Shown in pieces: positions 21,727-33,425 of a DNA stretch of 64,000 nucleotides. Numbering within the stretch: the stretch's first letter is position 1; each line of letters opens with the position of its first letter. Below the pieces are notes generated by a model. That model was not told the DNA's origin. It saw only the letters and a program-made list of their open reading frames with translations, and made no database searches. Location: contig NC_090120.1 in NCBI RefSeq assembly GCF_023973825.1, positions 1,017,001 to 1,081,000 on the forward strand, given 5' to 3'. Made by a program: the position numbers and the translations under genes. This stretch comes from Plasmodium brasilianum (taxonomy: Eukaryota; Apicomplexa; Aconoidasida; Haemosporida; Plasmodiidae).

Positions 21727-22588
21727 TATTTCAAGTTGATATGAGAAAATATGAAAAATCAAAAATTACAGCAATTCGCTATTTGTCAGAAAAATGCGCC
21801 TATATACACACATATGCATATATACGTATATATATATATATATATGTGGGTACACTGACTAATGTATGAACAACATGGTTCATGTGCAGTTATGCAGGTA
21901 GCTTTCTCAATATTATCTACCAAATTTGTTGTAATTATGTACACTCTGACATTTTATATGAACTCGTATAACATTCGCTTATTATATATATTGTGTTTTA
22001 AAAAAAAATGAATATATAACAAAAGTATGGTAAATATACTGCTGCATAGAGAACGTGACGTAGCCTATTTTTATTATTTTCTTTTCTATCTTTTTTTTTT
22101 TACTTTCCTCTAATTCACAAATGAGGATACTAATAAAAAAAAAATATATCGAACAAATACTACATAAAGGATTGTTATATGTACATATATATGCGTATAT
22201 ATATTTATTTCCTTTATCATATTTTTATATTAAAAAAATATAGTGTCAACAAAAAGGTAAAAATTAAAAGGTGTAAATCTTAAAAATGAAATGATGAAAA
22301 AGAGAAAAAATACAATATGGTAAAAATTTTACAGAATTAGAAAAATATTTTATATATAAAAAAGTTTTAGGATGGAAATTTTTAAAAAATATATACTGTT
22401 AAAAAAAATTTCGACTAATTTTGTATTTATTCTTCTGCTCTTTTTATTCATTGAGAAAATGAATGCAAGCTTAAAAGTATGCTATTCCGCACTTTACCAT
22501 TTGGTGAAACTTTTTTTGTTTTTGTAATGTGCATTTAAGAAGAGCAATTATTTTGTTTTGTTTTGTTTTGTTTTATTTTATTTTATTT

Positions 22589-22647
<59 letters not shown>

Positions 22648-23298
22648 CTTTACTGCGGATGTTTGAATATGCATTTTTCAACATCCCAACAAATTCCTTC
22701 GTGCGTTTGTAAGTTCAATAAGTGTGGTGCTGTAAATTAAGCAAAAAGAAAAGACGTAATTTTACAAATATATTTGCGTATATAAATGTGTATATGCGTA
22801 TATATATTTTTTTTTTTGTTTTTTTATAATTAGTATAACCATGACGTTAAAGGCTAATTTTTTGTAGCACAAAATTTTGAGAAGGTTGCAATATTTGAGT
22901 TTTAAAAAAAAAAATAAAAAAATTTCATTTTATACTAGTCTTATTTTTGTTATATTTGGAACTTCTATTTTTTCTTTTGTTAATATTTAAAATGCACTGT
23001 CTAGGGCAAAACTTTTCATGCATTATTTATGTAGTACTTCATGGGTAATTTATGACTATGTTAACACCTTTTGGCAATAAAATTTTTTTGTTCATTAAGT
23101 GTGTATTGCTAAATTAGAAGGTTCATCTGTTAATTTTGTACACTTTTTGTTTGTTCTGTTTTGTTTTACTTTGTTTTGCTTAATTTTGCTTTGATTTTTT
23201 TTGATTTTTTTTGATTTTTTCACGTTTTTATTTTATTATTTTTCCATTTTTTCCCTTTTTTGCTTAAGGTGCTCGGCTTCCACCTTACATCAACTAAA
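21727..23298. other. Divergent intergenic region with 57-T homopolymer
   Basis: This contains promoters for the flanking divergent genes, TA runs, and a 57-base T tract at 22591-22647. Immediately before the lipid transfer gene (23221-23267) is a pyrimidine-rich stretch ending TTGCTTAAG, a good splice acceptor. It suggests a 5' UTR intron or a tiny first exon upstream. Confidence 0.65.
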
Positions 23299-23952
23299 AT
23301 GATTGAAGTAGTAGGAGGTATTGCATTCATAAGAGACATAGAAAAGAAGTCTTTGGAATGTAGGGAAGGAAACGAAATTGTAGTACTTAAATTATGTGAT
23401 TTATGCAATACAATTTATCCGATATATAAGAAAATATTTGGAGATGGCTTTATAGCTGACATGTTAATAAAAGACTTGAAAAATTCGTCTTTAAAAGTTC
23501 AAAAAGCCATTGAAAATTTTCCAAATGAAACAAAATACGTTTCAATGATGTATTCTTATAATTTAAAAAAGTATCAAAGTATACATAAATTAAAACGTGA
23601 TTTAAATAATGGAATAATAAACTTTTTATGGATGAAAAGAACTATAGAGTTCATTGTAATTTTCTTGGAAAAATGTTATATTACAAATTACTCTTCCAAA
23701 TTAAGTGCATGTGCAATGGACGCATATGATGAAGTATTAAAAAGTTATCATGGTTATATGACACGCAATATTGTTAAGTTAGCACTCAAGCTATCACCAT
23801 CCAGAGAAGTTTTAACTGAAAGGCTCCAGTTAGGATCAAATGAACAAACAAAACTTGTTCTACAGAAATGTCTTTCAATAGCAAAACCTTTGATTGATGA
23901 TATTTCTAAAATAATTGAAAGGAATAACTGTAACTTTGCAGAAAAAATTTGA
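23299..23952 (+). CDS. Glycolipid/ceramide-1-phosphate transfer protein fold (GLTP/CPTP family)
   Basis: 217 residues from the first ATG; the frame is open upstream to a candidate splice acceptor at 23267, so a short extra N-terminal exon is possible. The length equals the whole GLTP fold (about 210), an all-helical cytosolic carrier that moves one sphingolipid between membranes. Visible family residues are Asp54 and Lys58 in ADMLIKDLK, Trp111 and Arg114 in FLWMKRTIEFI, and His151 in SYHGY, followed by SPSREVLTERL, which resembles the CPTP C-terminal segment. The Asp-x3-Lys pair is the form seen in ceramide-1-phosphate carriers (CPTP, ACD11), whereas Trp at the 111 position is the glycolipid-type residue. 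The fold call is firm, but the exact ligand is open. Confidence 0.85.
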   Translation: MIEVVGGIAFIRDIEKKSLECREGNEIVVLKLCDLCNTIYPIYKKIFGDGFIADMLIKDLKNSSLKVQKAIENFPNETKYVSMMYSYNLKKYQSIHKLKRDLNNGIINFLWMKRTIEFIVIFLEKCYITNYSSKLSACAMDAYDEVLKSYHGYMTRNIVKLALKLSPSREVLTERLQLGSNEQTKLVLQKCLSIAKPLIDDISKIIERNNCNFAEKI

Positions 23953-24116
23953 AAAAAAAAAGAAAAAGCCAAAGTGGCTAATTCGGAATGCGCACAATTT
24001 TTTTTTTCTTGCCTGCTCAGAATTTTTAATTAAACAGAAAAATATTTTGTGCATAAGGAGTTTAATGCTTTTTCTCATATGTGCCAAATGGAATATGTAC
24101 AAATATATAAACATAT

Positions 24117-24174
<58 letters not shown>

Positions 24175-25529
24175 AACCCATTATATACATGCATGCACAC
24201 ATACGTTTGACTATATCCGTGCAGATATGCACTTGTATGTATGTACGCTTATGTGTTTGTGCGTATTTAAGCATACTCGCTTATTTGTTTTGAAAAACAA
24301 AATAAAAAATATAAATAACTTTTTGTCAGTTAACGATATTTTCCCTTTTTTTAAATTAAAATAAGGTGTAAACAATAGGTACTATGCACATGTGTAATGT
24401 TGCTACGAAAACACGAAATAAGAAAAAAGTTTCTTAAAATATCGCTATCTTTTTATAAACAACAAGTTACACTATACATTCTTGAAAATAAAGGATGTTA
24501 CATATATATATGACCTTCTTCCAACGTTTTTCCCTCTTATTATGTTCTCTATAAATAAAGAATAAAACTTTTCAAAAGAGGGATGGTTGCTTAACAATCG
24601 AAACCTTCAACTATATATAAAACGATTAATATAAGTGCTCAACAGAGTACAATAAAAATATTAATTTATATATATACATAATAAAACACACACAAATGTA
24701 CAATTATGCGTGTTTATTTATATACATTATATATATATATAGATAGATAGATATAGATATATGAATATAATACAGCTTAACCATTTTTTTAAAACAAAAC
24801 TGAAAAGAATGAGACAGAGAACATACGTAAAAAAAAAAAAAAAAAAAATCCTACAAAAAAACGTTTTGTAAGAACTGTATTTTTATTAAACTAAAAATAA
24901 AAGTTAATATATCTTATAAAAGAAAATTCATATATAATCAAAACTTATTCTGAAGTAGTCACAATTAGTATTATTTACTGTTGAATGAAAAAAAAAAAAA
25001 AAAAAAAAGCGTGAACAAATTTTAACATTTAAAAAAAAAAAAAAAATTTACCGTAAAACGTTATAATATATGTTTTTCCTTTAAAAAAAAAAAATGGCTA
25101 TTTACTTTAAAATTAATTAAAAACAAGTATAAGGATTATTATAGTAAAAAGCGACATTATACATTATATAATTATAAATATATATATACATGTATGTACC
25201 ATGGCATAAGATAAACGAACAAAAAGAGAATTATAATATTATTAATATTTATAGAGCTCTATAATATGAGCAACTACAAATTGTGAAAAAATTTATCGCC
25301 ACAATAATAGTAATATAATAACAAACGTGAGAAAGTAGTAAATATATATGTATATATATATAATAATGAAGAGCAAAAATTAGCAAAGATAGAAACAAAT
25401 GCAGCCAGCGGTAATATATATATTTATTCAATTTTGGTAAATAATATGAGATATAAATCGATATTAACTTTTTTTTGAAAGTTTACGAGTTTCTCTTTAG
25501 AAAAAGATGACTCGTTAAATTATTTTAAA

Positions 25530-25579
<50 letters not shown>

Positions 25580-25608
25580 TTATTTATATAAAAAAAAAAA
25601 AAAAAAAA
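23953..25608. other. Intergenic region
   Basis: TA tracts (24115-24170, 25535-25575), poly(A) runs and short GATA repeats. Nothing resembling a gene or structured RNA is recognised. A long TA tract plus 19 A residues directly precede the next ATG. Confidence 0.65.
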
Positions 25609-26061
25609 ATGATGCCTATAAGTGAAAACAATAATGATAATGACGACTGGGAATTACATCCATTATTTTTATCAAAAATTCCAAACAAAAAGGATATTGA
25701 TAAAAACCATGCTCTTTCTGCTTTAATAACTTTAATTAATGAAGAAGAAGAAAAAGAAGTATTTAATTATGAACCAAGAAGAAAAAATCTAAAAAAAAAA
25801 ATAACAGAAAAAGGGGAAATTATTTATAAAAAAGATAGAAGAAATTTTTATGAGCCTTATCAAAATATAAAAAATATAAATAATTTTGAAAAACAAAAAT
25901 TCACGAATAATGTAGACCTTAATAAACAGGACGAATCTTCAAACAATGCAGAAGAAATTGAAACTATCTCAAATGTAAATGTAAGTAGCAACAACAAAAG
26001 CACAGAAGAAACATCCATAGGAGAAGTATTAGTTTGCTTGTCTATGATAAATTTAAAGTAG
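25609..26061 (+). CDS. Small acidic protein with TTC4/Cns1-like N-terminal motif
   Basis: A 150-residue frame. Its first 55 residues contain DDWELHPLFLSKIP followed by a Asn-His-Ala-Leu...Leu-Ile-x-x-x-Asn-Glu-Glu-Glu block. This recalls the N-terminal segment of the Hsp90 co-chaperone TTC4/Cns1 (Trp, then P-L-F-M/L near S/K-x-P, then a short helix ending in acidic residues). There are no tetratricopeptide repeats after it. Instead there is a Lys/Arg-rich central part with YEPRRKNLKKK and an Asn/Ser/Glu tail. A GTATTA donor-like site sits close to the end (at about 26024), so the last dozen codons could be intronic, but I found no convincing downstream exon. The function is unknown; the similarity is short and may be chance. 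Confidence 0.55.
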   Translation: MMPISENNNDNDDWELHPLFLSKIPNKKDIDKNHALSALITLINEEEEKEVFNYEPRRKNLKKKITEKGEIIYKKDRRNFYEPYQNIKNINNFEKQKFTNNVDLNKQDESSNNAEEIETISNVNVSSNNKSTEETSIGEVLVCLSMINLK

Positions 26062-27395
26062 TATGTCCATCTACTCGTAATTTATTATTATTTATTTATT
26101 CATCTATTTATTTACTGTTTTATTATAAATTATTTTATTTTGAACTATTTTGTTATAAATTATCTTATTATTAATTATTTTACTATAAATTATTTTACTA
26201 TAAATTATATTATTATAAATTATTTTACTATAAATTATTTTACTATAAATTATTTTACTATAAATTATTTTACTATAAATTATTTTACTATAAATTATTT
26301 TACTATAAATTATTTTATTATTTATTGTTTTATTATAAATTATTTTATTATTTATTGTTTTATTATAATTTCCTTTTTTTTTTTTTTTCTTATACATATT
26401 ACTCCTCTTTTGAAATCAATTTTTAGTATTTTTTTACACCACAAATTGTTATATAATAATTTATGAACATTCAGAAAAAAAAATGAAAAAAAACATAAGA
26501 GACGTTATTTGAAGTTTAAAAAACTGGAATTATTTTTAAAATAAAATTTTAACATATTAATTATTACACTTATCAGGGAAGAATAAAAAAGAAAAGAGAA
26601 AGAAAAAGAAAAAAAAGGATATTTTTTAAAATTTTAATTTTTCGTATTTCATATACACATATAATATATATATATATTTATTTATTGCGCTGTGGTATCT
26701 TCGTTTTAGAAAGAACAATCATGAATTTTTGATGAATTGCAAATGAAAAAATATAAATAGGAATATATGCAAAATTCTAATATGAAAAAGGGAGGAAGTG
26801 GAAAAGAGGATAAGTGAAAAAGAGAAAAGAGAAAAGAGAAAAAGAGAAAAGTTGGAAAATGCGTAAAACTTACATATAACATTGCATTAGCATTACATGG
26901 ATGCCCATACAAAAAAGTGTATGTTTGTATGTATGTGTGTATGTATGTGTGTATGTATGTATGTATGTATATGGGTATTTATGTACGTGTGTACGTCGGT
27001 ACGTACGTTTTATACACGCTTACTATGCTTACTTTAAAAAATAAAGACAAATATTTAACAATAAAATGTCGTTGATATAATCGACCAAACACTAATTAAA
27101 TAATGGAATAAAAAAGATTTTGTACTGGCATATAAAACAACTGAATATTAAAAAATATCAAAAAAATAAAAGCGGAGAATGAGAGAAAAAATATATATAT
27201 ATATATATATATATATTCAAACGATTAAACAATTAAACAATCAAACGATCAAACGATCAAACAATTAAACAATCAAACGATCAAACGATCAAACAATTAA
27301 ACAATCAAACAGTCAAATAAACACATACTTCATATGTTCTTTAATTTTTCACGCTAATAAAAATTGTTTGTTCCGACAAAATAAAACCTAAATTA
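26062..27395. other. Convergent intergenic gap with two arrays
   Basis: This contains a 17/18-bp TTTTACTATAAATTA array at about 26104-26370 and a 10-bp CAATCAAACGAT-type array at about 27217-27320. In addition there are GTAT and TA microsatellites. No gene is seen on either strand. Confidence 0.7.
26104..26370. repeat. TTACTATAAATTATTT tandem array
   Basis: About 15 copies, mostly 18 bp, with TATT/TACT variation. Its period is divisible by three, so it creates meaningless Ile/Asn/Tyr repeat frames on both strands. Confidence 0.85.
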
Positions 27396-27603
27396 TTACG
27401 TAAGCGGTTCCTCTAATTCCAGAAATTCTTCATTTTCTTTTTTGTCAGAAAAGTCCTAAAAAATACATTGACAGAAATGAAAAAAAATATATGTAATGAT
27501 ATAAAATGCAATATGACATGCTATAAAAGGATAAAATAAGAATTGTAAAAGGGAGGATTAAGCATTTATAGACATATCTTTTTACATCCTACGTTTTTTT
27601 TCT

Positions 27604-27673
<70 letters not shown>

Positions 27674-30600
27674 CTTTTTTTTTTTTTCTTTTTTTTTCTT
27701 TCTTTTTTTTCTCTCCTTGTTACCAAAAAATTTGCATACAAAAGCAAAAGGAAACCTATAAAACTCGAGTATAAAATCATGGTAAAACCAGCCCTGCGTA
27801 AAGAAAAAATCGAAAAATATAGCTCTTACCTTTAAAGATGAAAATGCGTATACGTACATACATACATATATATATGCATATACTTATCACTGCACGTATA
27901 GAGACGCAGCTATACACTCGTTCTACTGTGCTAAAATGTTTACTTATTTTATGTATAAATTCAGGTATATGCAAGTAGAAAGGTATGAAGACTTTTTTTT
28001 TCCCTTTTTTACTGTGTATTTGTGTGCGTACTTTAAAGCTAGCCTGTTATCGTTTGTGTATTTGTGCATTATGTCCATAATAATTCCAGATAATAAGGGG
28101 GCTGAAAACCAACCAAAGACGTTATATATTACTTGCGAAACGGCAGATGATAAACTCTTCTGATGATTGTTAACACATGATAAGAGCATGCCTTCAAAGA
28201 CCAAGAAAAGGGAAAGTGGAAAAAAAAAATTAAAAGTACAGCATCAAAATAGATGGTGATAAAATACAAGGTGGTAAAATATGTATGGGGACGAAGTGCA
28301 TAGGGACAGGTACGTCCACCGGAAATAATGCGCATCATTTTTTATGCTCGCTATGCATGTTGCACGCAGCGCACATATATATATATATATATATATGGCT
28401 CTTTTCATGTACGGCACACTATAATTGTCCCTACCGACGGCAACAGGTACCAAGGCGGAACCGCTAAAAAGGCAGAGCCACAAGCAAATAGAGAAGAAAA
28501 TAAAATTGGACAAATGAGCCGATAGTATACCGAAAATACAAGCAGAAATAGCAAAAGCAGTAGCTACTTTAATTGTTTTAAAATAATTTGTATTTTTATA
28601 TCCTCCAAATAAATCACATATGAATCCACCAAACCAAACTCCGGATGTAGGAGATGTTAAAAAGCATAAAGTAGATACTGTAACAATTTTCATTTTCTCT
28701 GTTAATAATACTACTGACATATATTCAGTTATCCAGAATTGTATACCAGTCACAACGAAATATAAATTACTCATACCTAAGGTTATGATTATATATAATC
28801 TATTATTTAATAATTTTTTTACTTCTTTAAAAGTTTTCTTTAAAACATTTGTTTTCTTTTCCATAATATACGTAGCTGATCTATTAAAATTTTTACGCAC
28901 TGCATTATTTTTTTTTTCATATGATAATCCGTTTTGCCTCACATCCTTTTGTTCTTCACTTATGCTTTTGATATTCTTTTTCGTGCACCACTTTGTTTCA
29001 TAGGCTTCCCCCTCCCGTGCTTTTGAAGCATCCATATTACATTTGTCATAGCGCTGAGTGTAGCCATCAACGTACTCTTCAGTGAGTGCACCTGCGTAAC
29101 CGCTTGTGCATCTGCCAACGTACTCCCCTATATCTTCTTCGCATGCTTCCCCGCTTGAGCTTCCTGAATCCGTCTTACTTGCACTTATGTTAATAATATC
29201 AGACGGAATAAAAATTATAATAAAGAATAAGGGTAGGAGTAAAAATGACTGGATCAAAAAAGGTGATCTCCAATTAGTAAAAAAAGATACACTAGAAAAT
29301 ACTGAATCGTTTTTATTATAACAATTATAATTATTTGATAAAATTCCTCCTAAAAAATATCCAAATACAGTGCCTCCAATAGATGCCAACTGAATATAGG
29401 ACATCCACTGTGTAGCCTTTTTATCTGGTGAGAACTCGTCGACCCAAACTGGTATATATACAACAGGTATAGCTTGACATAGTCCATTTACAAATCTTGA
29501 AATATACATAAATAGAACACAATTAGCATGACTAAATATATATAAAGATATAGATAATAAGATTATACTAATAGTAACTAACAATTTTGCTGACAATAAC
29601 TCAAATAAAACACTAGCTATTATTGTTCCTATTATTAAACCGAAATATACTAAACTTCCAAGTAATGACTGTTCAATATAACTTAAAGGAAAATCTTTTT
29701 GTATTTCCTCTAAAGTAACTGGTATCGCACCATGGTCATAGTTACATAATACAGATATACAGATCATTAATGTTAGAGTTACTATTAATATATTTTCACT
29801 AGATGTTTTTTTATTTATTCCTTCTATTATTTTATTTGAAAAAAGATAAACATGCTCATTTTTTTTCATATTTTCCGAATCTATCTTATGATGTAACAAA
29901 GTATAATCATACTCATTTCTTTTCCATGAATAATTTAAACAACTGTTATCTTTAATTTTTCTTTCATTCTGTTGTGTTAATATAGATGATACCATTGATG
30001 TCAACAGACCACTGTAATTAATGCTCCCCCTTTTTTCAAAATAATTTATTTGGCTTTTCATCTCAATTTGTTTTTTTCCCCCTCCCTCTTCTTCTGCGTA
30101 CACTGTCTTGGTTCCGTTCACACTGCTACAGTATTTATCGCGATTAGCATTACTATTGCATTTGCAATGGTGAATACAATGCCTGTTACAGTTTCCATGT
30201 TTGTTGTAATTTCCATGCTGATTCCAGTTATCATTCCGATTGCAGTTGTTACTACAATTATTATTATTACTGTAGCTATTATTTTTACTGCTGCTCACAG
30301 TAGGAGAATTTTCGTACTCGTTGTTTAATTTGAAAAAGTTGTTCAACTCATCTAGGCGTCTTATGTTAGTCTCTTTATCCTCGTCCTCATAACACTCATT
30401 AGCACCTTTTCTACCGTTCTCTTTCTCGTAATAAGTCTCACTACCATTTCCATGAGTGTTGCAGCTGTTATTGCAATTGTTATGACTGTTATCACATCGG
30501 CTGTTAAAACCGCTAATCAAATCGCTGTTATAACCACTGTTACTAGACTTCATCATCATTATATTTAGAGCACTACTTTTACTTGTCCCCTTTTTCCCTT

Positions 30601-32437
30601 CTGCATGCACAAAAAAAAGGTCATCTCTTGGTACACTCTTCATTACGCAGTTTTTCTGGTAATTTTTCTGCAAAAATTGCTCTCCACTTTTGTTATAGTA
30701 CCGTATCTTGCATTTTCCTATCCTTGAATCTGATGAACTATAATTGCCATGTAACCGCTGATTCGTATGCATGTTGGTACCTCCTGTGATTAATGTATAT
30801 GCTCCCTTCCTTTCAAGTGCCATTCGTTTATTATCTGTCTGCTTTATATCAATGGTATAATTATCTTTTTGCATATTAGTAGATCCATTTATCTCATGCA
30901 TCGAACTGCATGTCTTGCTAAACGGATCACCTTCGCTAAGTTTTGAAAAGACGTTCCCCCTAGGAATACAACTATTTCCACAGTTTTCCATATTGCGCAT
31001 GTTGCTGATGTTTTCTATATTATCACTGCTATTCATGATGCCCCTAATCGGGCTAATAGGGCTAACCTCGGCTTTCCGGACCTCCCCCCTTGAGATGCTT
31101 TCCCATTGAGAAGAATTTACATCTTTACCGCTAACATCATCATTCACAATATTTGTGCTGCTTCTATTATTTTTATCATTTACATTCCTTCCCTTGATAC
31201 AATAGTCTGAGAGACTGATTTGTGTCCCCTTCAAATATTTATCAGTGCTTCCATAAGGAGAATTAGAATTGGAATTAGAAATAAAATTATAATTACTGTT
31301 ATCAAAATTTATAGCCATTTCCTTTGTAATATTCTTATTTTGTTTAGTAGATATAACATTATTAAGGTAGCTTTTCTTACTTATATTATTCGTTTTTTCA
31401 TGTATGATTGAAATTGTTTTTATATTACTCTTTTTAGGAGATAACATGTAATTCCTTAAGGATGTAGGAACAGGTTGTCTATCAACGTAACTACCATGTT
31501 TCATGTTGTCACACTCACTTTTACTATTTTTTGAAGAAGGAGTACTCTTAATTTCACAGTTTTTAAGGGATAAATAATTATTACCACTATGACCGCTATC
31601 GTTGTAAGCGCTATCATGACTGCTGTTGTTCAGGTTGTCATTATTACAACTACTATGTATAAACTTACCATTCATAGGCTTACCATGCATAATTTTACCA
31701 TAGATAAGATTTCCATGCGTATAGTGACTGGGTTTATAATTCTTGATATCATGACTAATGTTGTTGAAGAGACCGTCAACCCCCTCTTCCCTGCGCTGCT
31801 TCATGTTATGGTTATAATTGTAAATGTTATTATTATGATTTTCACTTCCTACCATCCCGAAGCTAATTAAATCATTTGAAATATTGTCAGGATAGATATA
31901 ATTTGCTATGGAGTTATTTTCACTAATATTCATAGAACTCATTAGTAAACGTCCTTCATCCGGTGCATAGTTATTGTTGGTCCTTGCACTGTTAGCATTC
32001 AAATTGTTATCCGCACTCAAGATATATTTATCAAAAATGGGTCTGTTTCTATTGGGATTTCCACTCCTGCTGTTACACCGTGAATGCTGCAAACGTGTAT
32101 CATTCGTTGGACTTTTATCGTTAGTAAAATTTTCATATCCTTCCCATTTTGCAAATGGCATATTACCAGCAAGATTCGAATGCTCGTTTACCTTTTTTCC
32201 ATTGCCTTTATTTGTATCACTCCTTACTGTTTCAACAGAAAAATGTATGTCTTCATCTATATCACAGTTTGAGTTTCCTATAAAAACCATTCTTTTGTCT
32301 TTATTAATTTTCTTTCCTATTCCTTTATTGTTCCCATGGTTTATGTTCACCTCCATTTCGTTATTTCTTATATTCGAATTACTGTATTCAACACTACATT
32401 TTTGCTCATCTGTTTTTTTCGACTTTGCTTCATCCAT
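27396..32437 (-). CDS. Major facilitator superfamily transporter (sugar-transporter-like), four exons
   Basis: My minus-strand model is exons 28435-32437, 28032-28191, 27724-27793 and 27396-27455, totalling 1430 residues, with every junction GT-AG and in phase. Residues 1 to about 870 are hydrophilic, Asn/Ser-rich and without recognisable domains. Twelve membrane segments follow. TM1 begins near 880 (NILIVTLTLMICISVLCNY), there is a 110-residue cytosolic loop between TM6 and TM7, TM10 ends exon 1 (SALVPVAVG), TM11 is exon 2 (SQVIYNVFGWFSAPLLSGI), and TM12 is exon 3 (MILYSSFIGFLLLLYANFL). Exon 4 is an acidic tail (DFSDKKENEEFLELEEPLT). Read unspliced, the protein would lose TM11 and TM12. TM4-TM5 resemble spinster/organic-solute MFS carriers (IPVVYIPVWVDEF). 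The substrate is unknown; the P. falciparum neighbour of PFK9 is labelled sugar transporter. Intron 3 carries a 57-T run. Confidence 0.85.
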
Positions 32438-32557
32438 TTATAAGAGATCGCTCTGTATGAAAAGCACGTATGGATTTGGTTACGTCAGATGGGGCCTTTT
32501 TTTCACGTTACCTCTTTTTTATATTTTTCTTTAAAGTGGAAAAAAGAAAAGAATTAT

Positions 32558-33010
32558 GATATGGTGGATGGAAGTTTAGGATGGTGGATGGAAGTTTAGG
32601 ATGGTGGATGGAAGTTTAGGATGGTGGATGGAAGTTTAGGATGGTGGATGGAAGTTTAGGATGGTGGATGGAAGTTTAGGATGGTGGATGGAAGTTTAGG
32701 ATGGTGGATGGAAAATTAGGATGGTGGATGGAAGTTTAGGATGGTGGAAGAAAGTTTAGGATGGTGGAAGTTTAGGATGGTGGATGGAAGTTTAGGATGG
32801 TGGATGGAAGTTTAGGATGGTGGATGGAAGTTTAGGATGGTGGATGGAAGTTTAGGATGGTGGATGGAAGTTTAGGATGGTGGATGGAAGTTTAGGATGG
32901 TGGATGGAAGTTTAGGATGGTGGATGGAAGTTTAGGATGGTGGATGGAATTTAGGATGGGATGGGATGGTGGAAGTTTAGGATGGTGGAAGAAAGTTTAG
33001 GATGGTGGAA
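32558..33010. repeat. 20-bp G-rich minisatellite with G-quadruplex potential
   Basis: About 22 copies of GGATGGTGGATGGAAGTTTA, starting about 120 bp upstream of the transporter ATG. Each unit holds four GG pairs in GGATGGTGGATGG, all on the + strand (non-coding strand sense for the transporter would be C-rich). Copies are nearly identical, with a few shortened units around 32755-32775 and 32945-33005. Confidence 0.9.
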
Positions 33011-33282
33011 AAAAACGATGTAAGATGCAATAAAAATACAACGACAAGCAAATAAAACTCAGCTACAAAAAAAAAAAAAAAAAAAAAAGCTTCCGTAAAA
33101 AAAAACTCACTTTCACTAATTTTCACAAAATTAATTATATTTCTTTTCATGTTTTAAAAAATTGCTATTTTTGAAATATGAGTATTTGCATAGTACCTAC
33201 TTAGGTGTACATATCAGTCTTAAACATAGTAATGTTATCGGCAAAATTGAAAAAGTATAAAATGAATGGAATATAATTGGTG

Positions 33283-33425
33283 GAATAAAATCGGCGGCAT
33301 AAAATCAGCGGCATAAAATCAGCGGCATAAAATCAGCGGCATAAAAATGGCGTTATCAAATCGGTGGAATAAAGTCGGCAGAATAAAATCAGCGGAATAA
33401 AAATGGCGGAATAAAATCAGCGGAA
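33283..33425. repeat. 14-bp GGCATAAAATCAGC array
   Basis: Roughly ten copies of a unit like CGGCATAAAATCAG with GGAATAAAATCGG and AAAATGG variants. It is non-coding. Confidence 0.8.

Noticed and set aside
26104..26466. Ile/Asn/Tyr/Lys repeat frames on both strands
   Set aside because: Produced by the 18-bp A/T array.
28244..28434. Unspliced end of the MFS frame (Ile/Tyr repeats, then a cysteine/histidine tail)
   Set aside because: A GT donor at 28434 joins in phase to the missing TM11 exon, and the tail reads through a TA microsatellite.
32558..33010. Regular repeats that could suggest a CRISPR array
   Set aside because: Units are contiguous without unique spacers, and the genome is eukaryotic; it is a minisatellite.
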